Positions 1 to 7,834 of a stretch of 64,000 nucleotides of DNA are shown here, one piece after another (position 1 is the first letter of the stretch; every line of letters begins with the position of its first letter). Below the pieces are notes generated by a model. The model made no database searches. It was not told where the DNA came from and was given only the letters and a program-made list of their open reading frames with translations. Source of the DNA: an uncultured Erysipelotrichaceae bacterium (GTDB lineage: Bacteria > Bacillota_I > Bacilli_A > Erysipelotrichales > Erysipelotrichaceae); NCBI GenBank assembly GCA_947036815.1, contig CAMQRS010000001.1, positions 16,732-80,731 of the forward strand, read 5' to 3'. The position numbers were made by a program, and so were the translations under genes.

Positions 1-70
1 CGTTTTTTTAACTTCAAGTGTGCATGAATACGAACACATGAGTAATTCACAAGCAAAATTTATAGGATAA
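1..70 (+). CDS. Possible 3' end of a gene cut by the left window edge
   Basis: The frame beginning at base 2 stays open for 22 codons and ends at the TAA at 68-70, with a C-terminus reading SNSQAKFIG. The short tail is not enough to name a family. A downstream hairpin at 140-164 could serve this gene as well as mgtE. This could equally be chance coding in a short stretch; only sequence to the left of the window can settle it. Confidence 0.35.
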   Translation, partial: VFLTSSVHEYEHMSNSQAKFIG

Positions 71-130
71 ATAAAGAAATAAAAGTTCATAAAATCATAA
101 TAAATAAACAACTTTTTTTTCGCTGTATTC

Positions 131-164
131 TAAAAAAAACGCTTATCAATAATTTAATAAGCGT
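131..164 (-). terminator. Terminator of mgtE
   Basis: An 8-bp stem (140-147 with 157-164) is followed on the minus strand by eight U (132-139). It lies 34 nt after the mgtE stop. Confidence 0.85.
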
Positions 165-197
165 CTGTATTTATATTTTATATACATAATCCATTGA

Positions 198-1532
198 TTA
201 CACCAAATAAGGTAACGCTAATGTAACTAATCCTAGAAATAGGGTAAATCCTAAGCAATCACTAACCCCAGTAACAAATACTCCACTCGCTAGTGCTGGA
301 TCTACTTTTAGTTTTTCCAATAATAAAGGTACTACACATCCAGCAGTTACTGCACATACCATATTTAAACACATGGCAATTCCTGCAAGGACACCAAGTA
401 ATATATCTTGTTCATAGCGATAGCATAATAATGAAACGAAGCATCCAATGATTAATCCAATAAACAATCCTACTCCCATTTCCTTCAATATAATATGTCT
501 CGCATTTTTACGATCGATATCACCTAGCGATAACCCACGCACAATAAGTGTTAAGGATTGTGTCCCAGCATTACCACCCATCCCTGTAATGATGGTCATA
601 ACAGCACTTAAGGCTACTATTTGAGCAATGGTTGCTGAGAACATATTAATAATAGAACTAGAAACACTTGCAGTAATTAAATTTACACATAACCAAGGCA
701 ACCTTGATTTAATTGAAGCAAACAAACTTCCATCTACTTTTTCTTCTTTGTTAATCCCTGCTAAATGGTGAATATCTTCGGTTGTTTCATCAACCATTAC
801 TTCTAAGATATCATCTACTGTAATAATTCCGATTAATTTTAATTCATCATCAACAACTGGCATCACCATAAATCCATATTTCTCAAAGGTATGAGATACT
901 TCTTCTTGATCTTCATTATAATATACATACTTCACATTACGATTTACAATTTCAGCTATTTTAGTATCTAATTCACTAGTTACAATATCACGTAAAGAAA
1001 CAACACCTGTTAATCTATAGTTACGATCAATCACATAAATATAAAAACTAGTTTCCACATCTTCAGCATTTCTTATATATTTTAATGAACTTTTAATTGT
1101 CTTGTCTTCAAAGATAGCTAAAAACTCCGTGGTCATAATCCCCCCGGCACTCTCTCCATCATACTTTAATAATTTTTCTACATCTTCTCTAGATTCTTCA
1201 TTCAGTAGATTAAACATATCTGCTTTTTGATTATCTTCTAGTTCTTCAATTAAATCGGCAATTTCATCACTAGACATTAAGTTTATTATTTCTTTTTGTT
1301 TTTGTGTTGAGAATTGTTTTAGTAATTCATATTGGTATTCTTCATCTGCTTCATCTAATACTTCTGCTACTAATTCACTTGGTAGCTTATCTAATAAATC
1401 ATGGGCATCACTACGATCAATCAATGCCTCTAATATATCTGCTGGATGCTCATGATGAATGATTTCTTGCAATGCATTATAATCATCATTCATCAACACC
1501 TTAATTATTTCATCTATATGTTTTTGTTTCAT
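198..1532 (-). CDS. mgtE: Magnesium transporter MgtE
   Basis: A 444-residue MgtE-type Mg2+ channel. The first ~125 residues are the acidic helical N domain. Residues ~128-255 form a CBS pair that senses cytosolic Mg2+, including the segment PVVDDELKLIGIITVDDIL. About five membrane helices follow from ~280. Two family signatures are visible: GNAGTQSL near 325 and DPALASGVF...SDCLGF near the C-terminus, whose Asp lies in the ion path of the family. Length is normal. AAGGAG sits 5 nt before the ATG. The gene stands alone between its own promoter and terminator, and its leader carries a 24-codon ORF and hairpins described separately. Assignment is firm; whether it can carry other divalent ions is not visible. 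Confidence 0.97.
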   Translation of the reverse strand: MKQKHIDEIIKVLMNDDYNALQEIIHHEHPADILEALIDRSDAHDLLDKLPSELVAEVLDEADEEYQYELLKQFSTQKQKEIINLMSSDEIADLIEELEDNQKADMFNLLNEESREDVEKLLKYDGESAGGIMTTEFLAIFEDKTIKSSLKYIRNAEDVETSFYIYVIDRNYRLTGVVSLRDIVTSELDTKIAEIVNRNVKYVYYNEDQEEVSHTFEKYGFMVMPVVDDELKLIGIITVDDILEVMVDETTEDIHHLAGINKEEKVDGSLFASIKSRLPWLCVNLITASVSSSIINMFSATIAQIVALSAVMTIITGMGGNAGTQSLTLIVRGLSLGDIDRKNARHIILKEMGVGLFIGLIIGCFVSLLCYRYEQDILLGVLAGIAMCLNMVCAVTAGCVVPLLLEKLKVDPALASGVFVTGVSDCLGFTLFLGLVTLALPYLV

Positions 1533-1650
1533 TTTTTCTCCTTCAACTAGAAGGACAATGGGTAGCCATTGTCCTCCATATTCAAACTATTATGATTGTC
1601 CTGATTACCTACGGGATCCATACGACCACCCCACTTTCTATAAAATTATA
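1533..1650 (-). promoter_or_regulatory. mgtE promoter and structured leader
   Basis: A minus-strand -10 TATAAT is at 1650-1645, just after the nrdG terminator, giving a leader of about 105 nt. The leader holds the 24-codon ORF and a 10-bp hairpin (AGGACAATGG with CCATTGTCCT, 1552-1561/1566-1575). A competing 5-bp hairpin pairs CCTTC (1554-1550) with GAAGG (1544-1540) and would cover the mgtE ribosome binding site. The two stems share bases, so only one can form. No U-tract follows either, which points to control of translation start rather than termination. I looked for M-box conserved segments and did not find them. Confidence 0.6.
1547..1621 (-). CDS. Putative mgtE leader peptide (24 codons)
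   Basis: A short ORF lies entirely inside the mgtE leader. It starts at an ATG (1621-1619) preceded by a G-rich ribosome binding site (GGGGTGG), begins MDPVGNQD, contains MEDNG and ends GYPLSF before TAG (1549-1547), 14 nt before mgtE. The Asp-Pro start and further acidic residues resemble leader peptides such as enterobacterial MgtL, where low Mg2+ destabilises ribosomes on Asp/Glu/Pro-rich nascent chains. The last codons lie inside the hairpin at 1552-1575 and the stop lies next to the mgtE ribosome binding site. A magnesium-sensing role is inference from position and composition; no translation evidence is available here. Confidence 0.55.
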   Translation of the reverse strand: MDPVGNQDNHNSLNMEDNGYPLSF

Positions 1651-1661
1651 CCTTTAAACAT

Positions 1662-1699
1662 ATAAAAAAGATAGGCTTATTTAAGTCTATCTTTTTTAA
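1662..1699 (-). terminator. Terminator of nrdD-nrdG
   Basis: AAAAAGATAG and CTATCTTTTT form a stem with an A-rich lead-in and U-rich tail, directly after the nrdG stop at 1703. Confidence 0.85.
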
Positions 1700-1702
1700 T
1701 CA

Positions 1703-2230
1703 CTATGCTATTTGAACATCTAGACGATGTAATACTACGTGTTCTTGTTTCAGGGATTCTTGTACATCAATCAATCGTTGATTGGCACTTCCTTTAAATT
1801 TTAATGTGATATGCTTTTTATCTTCTTCATATTTTCCATCTACTAATACATCGATTAGTTGTAGTAATTGTCTTGTTTCTTCTTTAGCAAATAAAGATTC
1901 ATAAGTGAATCCTGTAAAAGCCCATATATTCATTCCTTTTGCTTTGGCTGCTAATACAATTGAAACAAGTGCCTTTGCTTGTAGAAAAGGTTCTCCACCA
2001 GATAATGTGAGTCCGGTTTGGATATTTGTACCCTGAATTTGCGTTATTATATTTTCCACACATTCTTCATACCCTGCATGTAAATCATGAGTTTGAGGAT
2101 TATGGCAACCTACACAGTGGTGGGTACACCCTTGTGTCCATAGAACACAACGGAATCCAACACCATCTACAATACTATCTAATTGTAGTGGTGCTGATAA
2201 TCTAATTTTATTTGGTTGAGTGTTTAACAC
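1703..2230 (-). CDS. nrdG: Anaerobic ribonucleotide reductase activating protein
   Basis: A radical-SAM activase that installs the glycyl radical on NrdD. The [4Fe-4S] motif CTHHCVGC lies in the context GFRCVLWTQG, and LTLSGGEPF is the SAM-binding GGE motif. I prefer the GTG at 2230, because GAGGAAAG lies 9 nt upstream and the resulting N-terminus fits the family; an in-frame ATG at 2260 adds ten residues but has no ribosome binding site. Either start overlaps the 3' end of nrdD (stop at 2208), so the two are translationally coupled. The size, about 175 residues, is usual for the family. Confidence 0.93.
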   Translation of the reverse strand: MLNTQPNKIRLSAPLQLDSIVDGVGFRCVLWTQGCTHHCVGCHNPQTHDLHAGYEECVENIITQIQGTNIQTGLTLSGGEPFLQAKALVSIVLAAKAKGMNIWAFTGFTYESLFAKEETRQLLQLIDVLVDGKYEEDKKHITLKFKGSANQRLIDVQESLKQEHVVLHRLDVQIA

Positions 2231-4562
2231 GTTGTCTTTCCTCAGCTGCTTTTCCATCATTGAAGCGATCTAGTGTTCCTACTAAATATCCAGTAATTCT
2301 TCTAATTCTTTCAAATTTACGTAGTCCATCGTTTTCATCTCTTCCACAACTTGGACATACATCACCATCAATTACCCCTACATAGCCACATACTGGGTCT
2401 CTATCAAGTGGGTGGTTAATACTTCCATAACCAATTCCGCTTTCTTTCATACAACGTACAACTGCCATAAATCCTTCTAAGTTATTCGATGGGTTTCCAT
2501 CTAATTCTACATAAGAAATATGTCCAGCATTCGTAAGCGCATGATAAGGAGCTTCAATTTGAATCTTATCAAATGCATTTATTGTATGGTACACAGGTAC
2601 ATGATTAGAGTTGGTATAGTAATCACGATCTGTTACTCCTTCAATTATTCCATATTGTTTTTTATCAATTCTTGTAAATCTTCCTGACAATCCTTCAGCT
2701 GGCGTTGCCAATAAAGAGAAGTTCAATTTTGTTTCATCCATTTTTTCATCTAAGAAGGTACGCATAAATCCAATGATTTCCAACCCAAGTTTTTGTGCAT
2801 CTGCACTTTCTCCATGATGTTGTCCAATCAATGCTTTTAAACATTCTGCTAAACCAATGAATCCTAATGATAATGTTCCTTGTTTTACTACTTCTTCCAA
2901 TGAATCATCTGAACCTAAATTTTCACTTGAAAGCCAAATTCCTTGCCCCATTAAGAATGGGAAGTTTTTCACTTTTTTACTAATTTGTAGTTGATATCTT
3001 TCTAATAATTGATCGCAAACAATTTGTAAGTCTTCATTCAATTCATCGAAGAATCCTTCTTTATCAAATGCTTTTTTAGTTCCTACAATTCCGTGTTTAA
3101 TTCCTAAACGAACTAAGTTAATTGTGCTAAAAGAGATATTCCCTCTACTCACTGGTGTTTCTTTTCCACAAACGTTTCCAATTACGCGAGTTCTACAACC
3201 CATCGTTGCAATTTCTGTTGTATAGTCTTTTGGATCATAATATTGTAAGTTAAATGGTGCATCTACGAATACAAAGTTAGGGAATAAACGTTTTGCACTT
3301 ACTCTACAACTCAATTCAAATAGATCATAACTAATATCTTCTGGATTATAGTTCACACCTTCTTTTACTTTAAAGATTAGAATTGGAAAGATTGGTGTTT
3401 CTCCATTTCCTAATCCTGCTTCTTGTGCAAGTAACAGGTTTTTACTTAACATTCTACCTTCACAACTTACATCAGTACCAAAGTTAATACTAGAAAAAGG
3501 TACTTGTGCTCCCGCTCTTGAATGCATTGTATTTAGATTATGAATAAACCCTTCCATTGCTTGATATGTTTTTTTATCTGTTTCTTTAATTGCTTCATCT
3601 AATGCGAATTCACAAATACTGTAAGCTATTGCAGAAGTTACATTATATTCACTAACGATAGCTTCCATAAATTTAGTTTTGTATGTATCACTTAAATCCA
3701 ACGTCGGTGTTAAGTCTGTGTGCACTTTTAATTTTTCCACAAGTGATTTTTTATCATAATCAAAATTAGCTAATAATTTTAATCCTTTGCATGCATTTGA
3801 ATAAAATAGTTTAGCAAATGTTTTCGCAACTCCAGGTGCTAAGTAATAATCAAAGGCTGGAATACTTTGTCCACCATGTTGATCATTTTGATTACTTTGA
3901 ATAGCAATTGCTGCTAATGCTGCATAACTCGATATATCTTGAGGTTCTCTAAGGAATCCATGCCCTGTAGAAAATCCACCTTTAAATAATTTTTCTAAAT
4001 CTATTTGGCAACAAGTTAGTGTCCCCATGTTCATGAAGTCCATATCGTGAATATGAATATCTCCTTTTTCATGCATTGCTGAAAATTTAGGATTCATTAC
4101 TTCTGAAATACAGAACTCTTTCGATACGGCACTTCCATATTGAAGCATTGTTCCCATCGCTGTATTACCATCTATATTGGCATTATCACGTTTCATGTCA
4201 GAGTCTTTTGCATCCGCAAACGTAATTTCTTTAATTGATTCCATTAATCTAGTTTTTAAATTACGTACACGACTTCTTTCTGCACGATATAAAATATATT
4301 TTTCTGCTGTTTGAGCATGTCCTGTTTCAATTAATACTTTAACTACTATATCTTGTACATCCTCTACATCTGGTACTTCATTTTTATAAGTACGTGTTAG
4401 GCGTGATACGATACGATCTGTTAGGTATTCAGCTTCATCATAATCTGCAACCTTATTATTTTTCTTCGCAACAGCAGATGCTGCCAAGTAAATTGCACGT
4501 GTTATTTTTTCTGGCGCAAAATGAATTTCCCTACCATCTCTTTTTTTAAGTTTAGTTATCAT
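2208..4562 (-). CDS. nrdD: Anaerobic (class III) ribonucleoside-triphosphate reductase
   Basis: A 784-residue class III reductase that makes deoxynucleotides without oxygen. Residues ~3-95 are an ATP-cone for allosteric control (MITKLKKRDG..., KITRAI). The catalytic barrel follows, with NVCGKETPVSRGN carrying an active-site Cys. The C-terminus has a Zn site (DPVCGYVG...VCPSCG) and the glycyl radical segment RRITGYLVGTLDRFNDGK. GGGAG precedes the ATG. It is the first gene of nrdD-nrdG and is divergent from the HxlR regulator. Its presence, with no aerobic reductase in the window, fits an anaerobe. Confidence 0.97.
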   Translation of the reverse strand: MITKLKKRDGREIHFAPEKITRAIYLAASAVAKKNNKVADYDEAEYLTDRIVSRLTRTYKNEVPDVEDVQDIVVKVLIETGHAQTAEKYILYRAERSRVRNLKTRLMESIKEITFADAKDSDMKRDNANIDGNTAMGTMLQYGSAVSKEFCISEVMNPKFSAMHEKGDIHIHDMDFMNMGTLTCCQIDLEKLFKGGFSTGHGFLREPQDISSYAALAAIAIQSNQNDQHGGQSIPAFDYYLAPGVAKTFAKLFYSNACKGLKLLANFDYDKKSLVEKLKVHTDLTPTLDLSDTYKTKFMEAIVSEYNVTSAIAYSICEFALDEAIKETDKKTYQAMEGFIHNLNTMHSRAGAQVPFSSINFGTDVSCEGRMLSKNLLLAQEAGLGNGETPIFPILIFKVKEGVNYNPEDISYDLFELSCRVSAKRLFPNFVFVDAPFNLQYYDPKDYTTEIATMGCRTRVIGNVCGKETPVSRGNISFSTINLVRLGIKHGIVGTKKAFDKEGFFDELNEDLQIVCDQLLERYQLQISKKVKNFPFLMGQGIWLSSENLGSDDSLEEVVKQGTLSLGFIGLAECLKALIGQHHGESADAQKLGLEIIGFMRTFLDEKMDETKLNFSLLATPAEGLSGRFTRIDKKQYGIIEGVTDRDYYTNSNHVPVYHTINAFDKIQIEAPYHALTNAGHISYVELDGNPSNNLEGFMAVVRCMKESGIGYGSINHPLDRDPVCGYVGVIDGDVCPSCGRDENDGLRKFERIRRITGYLVGTLDRFNDGKAAEERQRVKHSTK

Positions 4563-4733
4563 TTTATTTCTCCCTGTATATTTTCATGTTCTCTAATTAT
4601 CGTATACTCTAGCATATTTTTCAACATAAAAATTATGTAAATTAGTTATTTTTTTTCTTTTCAATGTAAAAAAAATTATAGTTTTCACAGCATTTTCACC
4701 TTCATAATATTCACATTTTCTATAATATATCCT

Positions 4734-4772
4734 AAGTATAGTATCTATGCTATACTTACTTATAGAAAGTAT
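4734..4772 (+). promoter_or_regulatory. Inverted-repeat operator before the HxlR gene
   Basis: AAGTATAG (4734-4741) and CTATACTT (4750-4757) are perfect inverted arms with an 8-nt spacer. A third half-site AAGTAT follows at 4767-4772, ending 17 nt before the regulator start. The array lies in the region shared with the divergent nrdD. Autoregulation by the HxlR protein is inferred from position and symmetry. Confidence 0.5.
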
Positions 4773-4788
4773 CAAATTAGGTGACCTT

Positions 4789-5112
4789 ATGAATAACAAT
4801 CCAGCTGCTTGTCCAACTGAAATTACCTTAACTTTAATTGGTGATAAGTGGAAAATATTAATCATCAAGGAATTATTGAAGGGCCCCAAGCGTTTTGGAG
4901 AGTTACAAACTTGTATCGGTTCTATTTCTCAAAAAGTATTAACTTCAAAATTGAGAGAAATGGAAAGATGTAATTTAGTAGTTCGTGAAGTATTTGCACA
5001 AGCACCTCCAAAGGTTGAATATTCATTATCTCCTTTAGGTAAAAGTTTGCATCCAATCATTAATGCAATCACAGTATGGGGTATTTCTTATCTTCATACC
5101 CAAGTTATATAA
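4789..5112 (+). CDS. HxlR-family winged-helix regulator
   Basis: A 107-residue regulator with one HxlR winged-helix domain. The typical pattern is visible in order: CP near residue 8, LIGDKWKILIIKELLKGPKRFGELQ, the recognition helix region ISQKVLTSKLREME, and the wing PKVEYSLSPLGKSL. Members often respond to redox or electrophiles, and the early Cys may matter, but the signal here is unknown. The start is the ATG at 4789, with AGGTGA five bases upstream; longer in-frame versions lack a site. It is divergent from nrdD and preceded by an inverted-repeat array, so it may regulate itself and possibly nrdD. Confidence 0.9.
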   Translation: MNNNPAACPTEITLTLIGDKWKILIIKELLKGPKRFGELQTCIGSISQKVLTSKLREMERCNLVVREVFAQAPPKVEYSLSPLGKSLHPIINAITVWGISYLHTQVI

Positions 5113-5140
5113 AAAATAACACCTAAATCGAGGTGTTATT
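5111..5140. terminator. Shared terminator between HxlR and YitT genes
   Basis: AATAACACCT (5115-5124) pairs with AGGTGTTATT (5131-5140). The six A at 5111-5116 give a good U-tail on the minus strand for the YitT gene; the plus-strand tail is weak. The stem overlaps the YitT stop codon. Confidence 0.8.
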
Positions 5141-5990
5141 CAATAGGTGGCTTATAAAATCTTCCTTCTATCATTGCTGTTTTTGTTACATTAATAAATG
5201 CATCAGGATCAATTTTACGAGTAATTTTTCTTACTTCTTTAAATTCACTTTCTCCAATTACCGTATACAGTAAGGTTTTTGGATTTTTTGAATATCCTCC
5301 ATACCCTTCTAAACAAGTAAATCCATGATGCGTAGACTCCATCACAGCAGCCATTAATTCATCTGGTTTTTTACTCACTATAAATACAGTCAGTTTTTTG
5401 TATTGATTGTGCAATGTATCTACTAACTGCGTACTACAATATTGGAAAATAATTGAATATAGTGCTTTATCCCAACCAAATAATGTACCACCAATTAAGA
5501 TAAGTATCGCATTTATAAATAGCATGTAATTCCATGCTGATGTATTTGTTTTTTGAGAAATTGCCATGGCAATAAAGTCTGTACCACCACTACTTGCTCC
5601 TCCATGTAACGCAATAGAGATTGCTATACCATTAATAATACCTCCGAAGATACATATCAATAACACATCTTCCGTAATTTTATATACTGGTAAAAAATCC
5701 ACTAAAACTGACGTTAGAATTATCATAATGATTGAGTATATAGTAAATTTTTTACCAATCATTTTAAACCCTATATATGCAGGTATTGCATTCAGTGACA
5801 AGTTAATGACAGAGAATGGAATTTCAAAATCAAAGAAGGTACTTGCAACTCTTTGTATTAATACACTAAGTCCATTAAACCCACCCGGAATTAAGCCTCC
5901 TGCAGCTACAAAACTATTCATGTTAATTGCCATAATCAATGATGCGATAATAACACATCCTAATCTAACGAAACCATTTTTTTTATTCAT
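5136..5990 (-). CDS. YitT family membrane protein with DUF2179 domain
   Basis: A 284-residue protein of the YitT family. About five or six hydrophobic segments fill the first ~185 residues, with the family's glycine-rich loops GGLIPGGFNGLS (~31-42) and HGGASSGGTDFIA (~129-141). The last ~90 residues are a soluble DUF2179 domain (VFIVSKKPDELMAAVMES...HHGFTCLEGYGGYS). The molecular function of the family is not established; a transport or sensing role is often suggested. It is a single-gene unit with AAAGGGG before the ATG and a terminator overlapping its stop. Confidence 0.93.
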   Translation of the reverse strand: MNKKNGFVRLGCVIIASLIMAINMNSFVAAGGLIPGGFNGLSVLIQRVASTFFDFEIPFSVINLSLNAIPAYIGFKMIGKKFTIYSIIMIILTSVLVDFLPVYKITEDVLLICIFGGIINGIAISIALHGGASSGGTDFIAMAISQKTNTSAWNYMLFINAILILIGGTLFGWDKALYSIIFQYCSTQLVDTLHNQYKKLTVFIVSKKPDELMAAVMESTHHGFTCLEGYGGYSKNPKTLLYTVIGESEFKEVRKITRKIDPDAFINVTKTAMIEGRFYKPPIE

Positions 5991-6130
5991 ATGTCTTTAA
6001 TACCCCTTTATTAATACTTTAATTATTATACTAGGTTTAGTTATATGCACAAGTGCAAATGTGAAAATTAATGATCCTATCTATGAGGTAGAAATATTAC
6101 ACTATTCAAAAACAGAGGCTTTTAGACATA

Positions 6131-6166
6131 AAAAGACTCCAAGCAAAGATTTGCTTGGAGTCTTTT
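6131..6166. terminator. Strong terminator after the pre-peptide gene
   Basis: A 16-bp perfect stem (6131-6146 with 6151-6166) with a 4-nt loop; the A- and T-rich flanks make it usable on both strands. It ends the pre-peptide transcript 33 nt after its stop. Confidence 0.9.
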
Positions 6167-6198
6167 ATAATACTTTGGTGAATTAAGTAAGACTCAGT

Positions 6199-6372
6199 TT
6201 AGTCGAACCAAGATCCACCAGGTCCACCTGCTACTGCCTCTACTTCATGAATTTCACTACATGTATCAGTAGTGTGTACTCCAAACACATCAGATAATGG
6301 ACAAATGCTAGGAATAATTAAAATTCCTACTAATAGTAGTCCTAAAAATGTAAACTTTTTATTTTTTTTCAT
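6199..6372 (-). CDS. Putative secreted signalling pre-peptide (57 residues)
   Basis: A small ORF of 57 codons. The N-terminus MKKNKK is basic and is followed by a hydrophobic stretch FTFLGLLLVGILIIPSI, i.e. a Sec-type signal or anchor. A polar linker then leads to the C-terminal tail VEAVAGGPGGSWFD. The AVA just before the glycine-rich tail fits a signal-peptidase-like or protease cut that would release a short peptide. GAGGGG lies upstream; I chose the second of two tandem ATGs (6372), which has the better spacing, the other being 6375. It has its own extended -10 promoter and strong terminator and directly follows a regulator gene of the type that binds exported peptides. A pheromone role like PapR, Phr or AimP is inference; a small bacteriocin is the alternative. 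Confidence 0.7.
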   Translation of the reverse strand: MKKNKKFTFLGLLLVGILIIPSICPLSDVFGVHTTDTCSEIHEVEAVAGGPGGSWFD

Positions 6373-6396
6373 CATAACCCCTCTTTTCTTAATTTA

Positions 6397-6405
6397 ATTA
6401 TATCA
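6397..6405 (-). promoter_or_regulatory. Extended -10 promoter of the pre-peptide gene
   Basis: The minus strand reads TGATATAAT at 6405-6397, an extended -10 element. No good -35 is visible 16-18 nt upstream, which would suit activator-dependent expression. The predicted leader is only about 17 nt. Confidence 0.55.
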
Positions 6406-6414
6406 CCATTTTTT

Positions 6415-6449
6415 ATATAAAAAAGCATATCGAGAGAACATGCCTTTTT
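6415..6449 (-). terminator. Terminator of the RRNPP-like regulator gene
   Basis: A 10-bp stem (6419-6428 with 6440-6449) with one G-U pair on the minus strand, followed by U-rich sequence. It separates the regulator transcript from the pre-peptide promoter. Confidence 0.7.
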
Positions 6450-6481
6450 ATTTGAAAAAGACCATTTAACTCATTAAAAAA

Positions 6482-7675
6482 CTACAAATTCTTCCCTTTC
6501 AATTCATGAAATTCATAAAAATTCTTATATCCACCCATTTCTTTGCAATTTTTTTTGATCTCCTCTTCAATGATAAACATATATAAATAATCACTTCGAG
6601 TCAAATGGTCTCTTATAATTGTAAGTAAAACTTTATTTTTATCTTTAGCATCAAGTTCATAGTTTTTGAAATATGTATATAATAAAATATTAATTTTATT
6701 AGGAATCATTGTTATATCTAGATTAAGATAATTTTCATCAATTTTCTTCCCTAAATGTAGGCTACAAAAAATCGAATATATTTCAACTTGTACCATTCTT
6801 GATTGCGCAACATTTTTCATTTGATCAAGTAAATCTAGCGCTTTTTCATATTCTTTAGAAACGATTTCATTAATTGCTAAGTTAGCTAATGCGCTATTTT
6901 TTTTAAATTGAGGTACCACGCTATCCTCTTCAATTAATAATTTATACAATTCATAATAGTAATCTTGGTAATTTTTTCCCATTTTCTTGCATAACTCTAT
7001 AATATGGGGATAATAACCTACTTTAGCGATTACATTATCCTCTTTAATTCTTTCTTCAATGTCTGCTGAGAGTGAGAAAGCACAGGCATTATTGTAGAGA
7101 TTGAGAGCGAAAATAAAACTATTAATTTGAACTATTAAATGTTTGGGCTCATAATATCTTATCTTATTAATATCAAATTCAGAAGAAAATCCATCAATAT
7201 TAAACTTATAACCAAATATAACGATGAGTAAGGAAAACAATTCTACTTCCATACATTCTTCCATACAAAAAAAGTCGTTTACTTCTTGTTCTTCTGGATG
7301 CTTTTTATTTCTATAATAATCATCAATTACTTTAACCCCTTGATATCTAAAATCATATAGTGCATTTTCTTTGTATGGTTCCAATATAGTTAACAATTTA
7401 TCAACTTCATCAAGTATAGATTCTATTATTCCATATTCCATAAGTTTACTCAACACTGTATAATCCACATCGAATTCTTCTGCTATTGGTCTATCTATTC
7501 TTTTAAATAAATTAGAGATGATTGCCTGCCTACCTCTAACAAAATCTCCATTGACAAGGCGATGGTACGTCTTGACAGTACATATTCTACTATCGTTTTT
7601 AGGATCAACACAAATTGATTTATACGTAAGGTTTAATTTCTTTCGATAGCATTCCAGTAATAATTCATATTCCAT
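6482..7675 (-). CDS. RRNPP-like helix-turn-helix/repeat regulator
   Basis: A 397-residue cytoplasmic protein without signal or membrane segments. Residues ~8-58 (CYRKKLNLTYKSIC, then ICTVKTYHRLVNG) look like a divergent XRE-type helix-turn-helix. The rest, ~70-390, is all-helical and TPR-like, for example NSALANLAINEIVSKEYEKALDLLDQ split over two helices. This layout is that of the RRNPP peptide receptors (Rgg, PlcR, PrgX, AimR). A 57-residue exported pre-peptide gene starts 109 nt downstream on the same strand, as in PlcR-PapR and AimR-AimP. The upstream region holds a 22-bp imperfect palindrome. The ribosome binding site is AAGGAGAT. Family membership is inferred from architecture and context; peptide binding is not shown. 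Confidence 0.72.
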   Translation of the reverse strand: MEYELLLECYRKKLNLTYKSICVDPKNDSRICTVKTYHRLVNGDFVRGRQAIISNLFKRIDRPIAEEFDVDYTVLSKLMEYGIIESILDEVDKLLTILEPYKENALYDFRYQGVKVIDDYYRNKKHPEEQEVNDFFCMEECMEVELFSLLIVIFGYKFNIDGFSSEFDINKIRYYEPKHLIVQINSFIFALNLYNNACAFSLSADIEERIKEDNVIAKVGYYPHIIELCKKMGKNYQDYYYELYKLLIEEDSVVPQFKKNSALANLAINEIVSKEYEKALDLLDQMKNVAQSRMVQVEIYSIFCSLHLGKKIDENYLNLDITMIPNKINILLYTYFKNYELDAKDKNKVLLTIIRDHLTRSDYLYMFIIEEEIKKNCKEMGGYKNFYEFHELKGKNL

Positions 7676-7736
7676 AAATTTGATCTCCTTTTTTATTTTC
7701 TTAATTATATAATAAAAAAATTGATTTATTAAAAAA

Positions 7737-7826
7737 TGTACGGTTTTTTTTAATATTTTTATACAATTTTTAAAAAAAAGTTTTTTTTTACTGTTTTACT
7801 AGGTAAGTTGTACGAATATACGACTT
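7737..7826 (-). promoter_or_regulatory. Upstream region of the RRNPP-like gene with palindrome
   Basis: Bases 7805-7826 form an imperfect palindrome: AAGTTGTACGA on one arm and AAGTCGTATAT on the complementary arm. The half-site TGTACG recurs near 7737-7742. Between them lie long A and T runs, and a -10-like TATAAT is close to the regulator start. The palindrome is a candidate operator; which protein binds it is unknown. Confidence 0.4.
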
Positions 7827-7834
7827 AATCAACT

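Noticed and set aside
1533..1650. M-box type magnesium riboswitch before mgtE
   Set aside because: The conserved M-box segments are absent and the leader is too short; a leader ORF with hairpins explains it better.
4593..4889. 98-codon minus-strand frame between nrdD and hxlR
   Set aside because: It overlaps the HxlR coding start and the promoter region, lacks a ribosome binding site and has low-complexity composition.
5566..6000. 144-codon plus-strand frame opposite the YitT gene
   Set aside because: It is the antisense of a clear membrane protein; its hydrophobic, Ile-rich content mirrors that.
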